17,638 nucleotides of DNA from Candidatus Poseidoniaceae archaeon (GTDB taxonomy: Archaea; Thermoplasmatota; Poseidoniia; Poseidoniales; Poseidoniaceae). A program made the translations under genes and the position numbers. The notes beneath the pieces were generated by a model. It saw nothing but the letters and a program-made list of their open reading frames with translations, was not told the DNA's origin and did not search any database. The stretch spans positions 1 to 17,638 of the forward strand of contig JASLVI010000019.1 in the NCBI GenBank assembly GCA_030741455.1. Reading direction: 5' to 3'. Positions 14,496 through 17,638 of the stretch are shown here, piece after piece. Numbering within the stretch: the first letter of the stretch is position 1; each line of letters starts with the position of its first letter.

Positions 14496-15176
14496 ATGAA
14501 TTCAATGCTCCACAACGAAGAAGCAAGTGCACGTTCAGAAGCTGGAATCGTCGCTATGTCGATGTTTTTCGCAGGGCTCCTTGTCGTCGCATTCACATCA
14601 AGTCCGATCGCATCCGGTACGCAAGCAGGAGAGCGAGCACCAATCTTTTCAGGTGAAGCCTACGATGGTACAAGTTGGAAATCGTTTGAATTTGACGACC
14701 TTTTGGACGTCTCATGGACTTGGAATTCCACAAATGATGCACCATGGATTGCTGTTGAATTCCTTGATACAGATTGTGGTTACTGTAAGAATTCTGCTGA
14801 AGAAGTTGGCGTCTGGGCGCAAACATATTCCGCAGACCAATGGATTGGTCCTGATGTCATATTCATCGCAATTGCTGTTGAATTCGTAGCAGACTCATCA
14901 CGAGCAGAAATCGTTGAATTCCGAACCCAATACAGCAATGATTTCCGATTTGTCGATGATCTTGATATCAGCATTGCGAAGGAGTGGGATGTTACTGCAA
15001 CGCCATCGTATTTCCTGGTTCAACCTGATGGCATCGTCGCCTGGAACAGCGCCGTCGACAAACTTGGTTGGGATGCCAAAGAGGATGACACCTTCGCTAT
15101 TACGAGCGAGGACCGCCGAGTCGAACTTAACGAAGCCATCGAGGTTATCACACTCCGTAACGGAGGTGGACAGTGA
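14496..15176 (+). CDS. Membrane-anchored thioredoxin-fold protein (TlpA/ResA-like), VKOR partner
   Basis: A 226-residue protein with a short hydrophilic N terminus, one membrane helix (AGIVAMSMFFAGLLVVAFTSS, about 20-40) and an exported thioredoxin-like domain. The redox motif is C94-G-Y-C97 (LDTDCGYCKNSAEE), and the cis-Pro loop is seen as TATPSYFLVQPDG near residue 170. An insertion rich in Asp and Trp precedes the active site (SWTWNSTNDAPWIAVEF). The stop codon overlaps the VKOR start (TGATG), so the two should be translated together. This suggests that the thioredoxin domain passes disulfides between VKOR and secreted proteins, as Trx-like domains do in bacterial VKOR fusions. It could instead be a reductant for cytochrome or copper centres. 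The gene starts 67 bases after the epimerase stop. An alternative start at ATG 14433 adds 21 residues. Confidence 0.85.
   Translation: MNSMLHNEEASARSEAGIVAMSMFFAGLLVVAFTSSPIASGTQAGERAPIFSGEAYDGTSWKSFEFDDLLDVSWTWNSTNDAPWIAVEFLDTDCGYCKNSAEEVGVWAQTYSADQWIGPDVIFIAIAVEFVADSSRAEIVEFRTQYSNDFRFVDDLDISIAKEWDVTATPSYFLVQPDGIVAWNSAVDKLGWDAKEDDTFAITSEDRRVELNEAIEVITLRNGGGQ
15162..15168 (+). promoter_or_regulatory. Strong Shine-Dalgarno GGAGGTG for the VKOR gene
   Basis: GGAGGTG is a full match to the archaeal anti-SD core. It lies inside the 3' end of the thioredoxin-fold gene, 7 bases before the ATG at 15176. It supports ATG 15176 rather than GTG 15173, and indicates translational coupling. Confidence 0.7.
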
Positions 15177-15790
15177 TGAACGAATATGCAGTACTTTCCA
15201 TTCACGGGGTTATCATCCTGTTTGGCCTTTTGCTCTTGACGCCTTTTGGTTCGTCGATTGCAACAATTTTCCATAGCCGTTATGAGTCGACGAAAACGAA
15301 GCGTGGCCAATTGATTGCAGGAATGGTATTCGTTTGTTTTGGTGGTTTCACTGTATCCGCACACACTCTTTGGATGCACAACAAACTCTCAGAAGGGCAA
15401 AGCGTTTGTTCAGGCGATACAATCTTGAACTGTGATGGTCTTATTGGAAATCTTAGTTACAACACTGATCCACTCTTCAGCCAGCCTTGGGGCCTTATTG
15501 GAATGGTTGCTTTTACTGCACTGATGTGGCTTGTCTTGACCATTGGGAAAGACCCTATGTCACCTCAAACACCGCTCTTCATCAAAGTAGGTCTTGGTGC
15601 TACCATTGCTGGCCTTCCAATCATCGGACTACTGGTTAGTTACGAAATCAAAGAAGGACTCATCTGTCCGTTTTGTACGACCGCCCATATTGCCAACGTC
15701 ATCGCTTTGGTTGGATTTTTCTTGTTGTTCCAATTAAACGAGTCTGAAGATTGGGCGCCTGGAACTAAGAAATACTTCTCAAGGAAGTGA
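15176..15790 (+). CDS. VKOR-family membrane disulfide-forming oxidase
   Basis: A 204-residue integral membrane protein with about four or five helices. It shows the four VKOR cysteines: C78 and C86 (SVCSGDTILNCDG, spaced 8 apart as C43 and C51 are in human VKOR) in an external loop, and the CxxC pair C164-P-F-C167 (GLICPFCTTAHIANV) at a helix end. A Ser and Trp/Gly-rich stretch (NLSYNTDPLFSQPWGLIGMV) follows the first pair, as in the family. VKOR homologs oxidise a Trx-like partner and hand electrons to quinone, making disulfides in exported proteins; many archaea use VKOR instead of DsbB. Its start overlaps the stop of the thioredoxin-fold gene and its stop overlaps the next gene's GTG, so the three form one tight operon. 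Confidence 0.87.
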   Translation: MNEYAVLSIHGVIILFGLLLLTPFGSSIATIFHSRYESTKTKRGQLIAGMVFVCFGGFTVSAHTLWMHNKLSEGQSVCSGDTILNCDGLIGNLSYNTDPLFSQPWGLIGMVAFTALMWLVLTIGKDPMSPQTPLFIKVGLGATIAGLPIIGLLVSYEIKEGLICPFCTTAHIANVIALVGFFLLFQLNESEDWAPGTKKYFSRK

Positions 15791-16377
15791 GAGGCTTGAA
15801 TCGTGACACGGCGATTGTTGTCATCGCAGTTGTTGCATTGGTTCTTGTTTCCTATCAAGCAGGATACATTCCATTCGCTGATAATGATACGAGTGAGAAG
15901 GTTGATTCTGAACCTCTTAACGAAACTGAGAATGAAACGTCTCCTTCATCACTCGATGAAATTCACCCTCTAGCATCAACCTGTCTTACGCATGGTGGCC
16001 TTACACGACATGATCACATGTACCTCTACATTCAGATCAATGGTGAATCCGTAACGATTCCAGAGAATACTGGTGTTTACACTGAGATGTGCGATGAAGA
16101 AGGTGCTGAGATGCATGTTGTCCATACGCATACGTCCGATGGGAAGTTACATCTCGAGATGCAAACCAATGAATCCGTCGAGTTAGGCGTGTTCTTTGAC
16201 ATCTGGGGACAACATTTCGATGAGACAGGTATCTTCGACTACAGAGTCAACGAAACCCATGCTATGACCATGAGTGTTCGTGATGCCGATGGAAACATCA
16301 GCGATGTCGATACGTATGATCACTTCATCTTGCTTGATGGCCAAGACATCCTTATCGATTATGGTCCTCGTGTTTAA
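15787..16377 (+). CDS. Anchored His-rich extracellular protein of unknown function, in VKOR operon
   Basis: A 196-residue protein. An N-terminal membrane helix (TAIVVIAVVALVLVSYQAGYI) is followed by an acidic, glycosylation-prone linker rich in Asn, Thr and Glu, and then a domain with two cysteines (C66 in STCLTHGG and C102 in EMCDEEG). The domain carries HDHMYLYIQINGE, a VVHTHTSDGKLHLEM stretch and GVFFDIWGQHFDE. From memory this matches a widespread uncharacterised exported domain with a conserved HTHD-like turn followed by an IH(V/L)E strand; I know of no proven function. The clustered histidines suggest metal binding and the two cysteines could be disulfide linked (both inferred). The GTG start at 15787 overlaps the VKOR stop by four bases (GTGA); no better in-frame start is seen. 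It ends overlapping a convergent gene. Confidence 0.8.
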   Translation: MRGLNRDTAIVVIAVVALVLVSYQAGYIPFADNDTSEKVDSEPLNETENETSPSSLDEIHPLASTCLTHGGLTRHDHMYLYIQINGESVTIPENTGVYTEMCDEEGAEMHVVHTHTSDGKLHLEMQTNESVELGVFFDIWGQHFDETGIFDYRVNETHAMTMSVRDADGNISDVDTYDHFILLDGQDILIDYGPRV

Positions 16378-16637
16378 GGGATGAACAATCCTTCGAAGAA
16401 CGTTCCTTCACCTTCTGATTCGATTTCTTCGAGTCGGATAATCGTCACATCAATACGCTCTGTATCGGTGTAAATTCGACGTAGTTCATGGAGCATAGCT
16501 CGTTGCACATCTTCTTGATCCGTACCATACAAGACCGAAAGATGATGATGCTTTTCACCGTTGACCATGGCGATGAATTCTACCATCCATTCCTTCACAT
16601 GGTTCTCGTGCGTGTTCGCCTCAAATGTTTCTTCCAT
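16374..16637 (-). CDS. Small soluble protein of unknown function (87 aa)
   Basis: No family recognised. The sequence suggests an alpha/beta fold: a strand (WMVEFIAMVNGE), a His-rich HHHLSVLYG strand, an amphipathic helix (DQEDVQRAMLHELRRIYTD), a strand (RIDVTIIRLEEIE) and an acidic tail ending GTFFEGLFIP. No signal peptide, membrane segment or cysteine is present, so it is probably cytosolic. A TATA-like TTGATAAG lies about 22-29 bases before the ATG, fitting a leaderless transcript. It overlaps the end of the convergent His-rich protein gene by four bases, both stops sharing a TTAA. It follows the thioredoxin-fold gene at 16741 on the same strand after about 100 bases but appears to have its own promoter. 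Confidence 0.7.
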   Translation of the reverse strand: MEETFEANTHENHVKEWMVEFIAMVNGEKHHHLSVLYGTDQEDVQRAMLHELRRIYTDTERIDVTIIRLEEIESEGEGTFFEGLFIP

Positions 16638-16699
16638 GATATTACATGGACGTGATACCTTATCAATGAATGGGTCATTTGCTTCATCAATTTCCGCTT

Positions 16700-16726
16700 T
16701 TCGGCAAAAATTACTGAAATTCGGCA
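16700..16726. repeat. TTCGGCA direct repeat with 20-base period upstream of the small gene at 16637
   Basis: TTCGGCA occurs at 16700-16706 and 16720-16726. The spacing is about two helical turns. It lies 35-60 bases upstream of the TATA-like element of the minus-strand small gene and just after the stop at 16741. It is A/T-rich around the copies; on the minus strand a short T-run separates them, so part of it may be a termination signal for the upstream gene. Confidence 0.3.
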
Positions 16727-16740
16727 GTATTTTGTTATAT

Positions 16741-17638
16741 TTACTCCTCTTCTCTTACCTTTTCCTTTGTTTGGAAGGAACTGACGCCAAGAATTCCAAT
16801 GGCCAGGAAGATCATGATCGGTAGAATAATTGGTAATTCTGCACCTTCCTCCACAACGGATGATTTCAATGAGATTTCCACGACACCAAGAGGCTGGGAG
16901 TCGATGATGCTTCGATTAAGCAATTCATCTTCGATATATTCGTGAACAACAATGACCGACCATTCTTCAATTCCTTGTGTTGGATAAGAAGCTACGAACG
17001 GCGCATCAATGGTCGCTCCAATAGCGAGTTGTTGCCCTTCCATTGGAAACTCTGCTAGGGCAACTAAGACTCGATCACGATGATCTTCGCCAGGATTTTC
17101 GAACGCTTTGTCAACGAACTTTTTGTGTTGAACGAACATGATTGTATACTGTGTCTTATTGTCCAATTCTGAAGCATGTGGAGGCATAACGGTAACCATC
17201 AGATGCGTAGCATTGGTTTGTGCAGTGACGGTGAGATTCGTATATTGACGTTGATTTGATTCTGCTCGTAAGATATCGCCTTGAACGTCTGGCCATTCGA
17301 CGACATCCTCTCGAATTTCACCGTTGTGAACTACAAATGAGGGGGTTGCCCCCAGAGATTCATGTTGGATTTTGAGTCGTTCGATTCGATGCTGTGCTGC
17401 TTCAGGACCGAACGCATCCACGCCATCAGATGGGTGATAGGAGACCATGGCAATTCGAGTTCCGTGTTCCTCTGCAACAATCCCGAGGTCAGGGTCGATC
17501 TCAGCGCATCGACCACACCATGTTGTGGTATATTCCTCAAGGAGAATACTATGGCCTCCATGGACGACATACGACCCATTCCAATCACTTGGTTCGATTT
17601 GTACAGCATGTGCATGGGGTAAGATCAGCAGGATTGAA
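16741..17638 (-). CDS. Secreted thioredoxin-fold protein with C-terminal membrane anchor (5' end outside window)
   Basis: The frame is open from the window edge; the ATG at 17448 is internal. The visible N terminus, SILLILPHAHA, is the end of a signal peptide, so only a few codons are missing. About 298 residues remain. EEYTTTWCGRCAEIDPD holds the redox motif C-G-R-C (codons at 17517-17506), and GATPSFVVHNG supplies the cis-Pro loop. The 'EEYT-x-TWCGxC' context resembles Omp28-type thioredoxin-fold proteins (from memory). A beta-rich exported domain follows, and then a single membrane helix (PIILPIMIFLAIGILGVSSF) with a basic/acidic tail (QTKEKVREEE). It is probably another exported thiol oxidoreductase or isomerase, anchored at the cell surface, possibly served by the nearby VKOR. 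It has opposite orientation to the VKOR operon. Confidence 0.82.
   Translation of the reverse strand, partial: SILLILPHAHAVQIEPSDWNGSYVVHGGHSILLEEYTTTWCGRCAEIDPDLGIVAEEHGTRIAMVSYHPSDGVDAFGPEAAQHRIERLKIQHESLGATPSFVVHNGEIREDVVEWPDVQGDILRAESNQRQYTNLTVTAQTNATHLMVTVMPPHASELDNKTQYTIMFVQHKKFVDKAFENPGEDHRDRVLVALAEFPMEGQQLAIGATIDAPFVASYPTQGIEEWSVIVVHEYIEDELLNRSIIDSQPLGVVEISLKSSVVEEGAELPIILPIMIFLAIGILGVSSFQTKEKVREEE

Noticed and set aside
1..17638. tRNA, rRNA, insertion sequences, attachment sites and CRISPR arrays
   Set aside because: No cloverleaf-like segment, transposase or integrase motif, or short regularly spaced repeat was seen on either strand; this was by reading only, not by a search program.

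Overview
The window looks archaeal, most likely a planktonic euryarchaeote of the Marine Group II/III type (Ca. Poseidoniia or relatives). This is inference from gene content; no rRNA or marker gene is present. The support is: TATA boxes 24-30 bases upstream of start codons with little or no leader, ribosome-binding sites of the GGTGA/GGAGGTG type inside operons, a PhoU protein with an AbrB-type DNA-binding domain, a halocyanin-like blue copper protein, a dolichol-phosphate-type glycosyltransferase, and large secreted proteins with calcium- and metal-binding repeats and C-terminal membrane anchors. Genes are densely packed, and no stretch over 300 bases lacks a gene.

Layout. Bases 1-915 (+): tail of a membrane protein, then an anchored type-1 copper protein. 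Bases 906-4789 (-): a glycosyltransferase followed by a large RND/MMPL exporter, behind one clear promoter whose TATA box lies in an inverted repeat; a strong 13-bp-stem hairpin lies just upstream. Bases 4945-5196 (-): a small unrecognised protein. Bases 5315-8576: a divergent phosphate module, AbrB-PhoU (-) and a PiT phosphate transporter fused to a PhoU-like DUF47 domain (+). Bases 8588-10152: a divergent redox pair, an HxlR-type regulator (-) and an NADPH:quinone oxidoreductase-like enzyme (+), around a tandem 9-bp repeat. Bases 10154-13405 (-): a kexin-like secreted subtilase with a P domain, TSP3-like repeats and three MopE-like metal-binding units. Bases 13484-16377 (+): a sugar-nucleotide epimerase, then a compact run of anchored thioredoxin-fold protein, VKOR-type disulfide oxidase and a His-rich anchored protein. 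Bases 16374-17638 (-): a small unrecognised protein and the greater part of a second secreted thioredoxin-fold protein cut by the window edge.

How it fits together. Two themes stand out. One is phosphate uptake and its control: the transporter carries its own PhoU-like domain and sits back-to-back with a DNA-binding PhoU. The transporter half uses clearly different codons from its PhoU-like half, so the fusion looks chimeric. The other is oxidative folding outside the membrane: a VKOR with thioredoxin-fold partners on either side, next to secreted proteins that carry paired cysteines.
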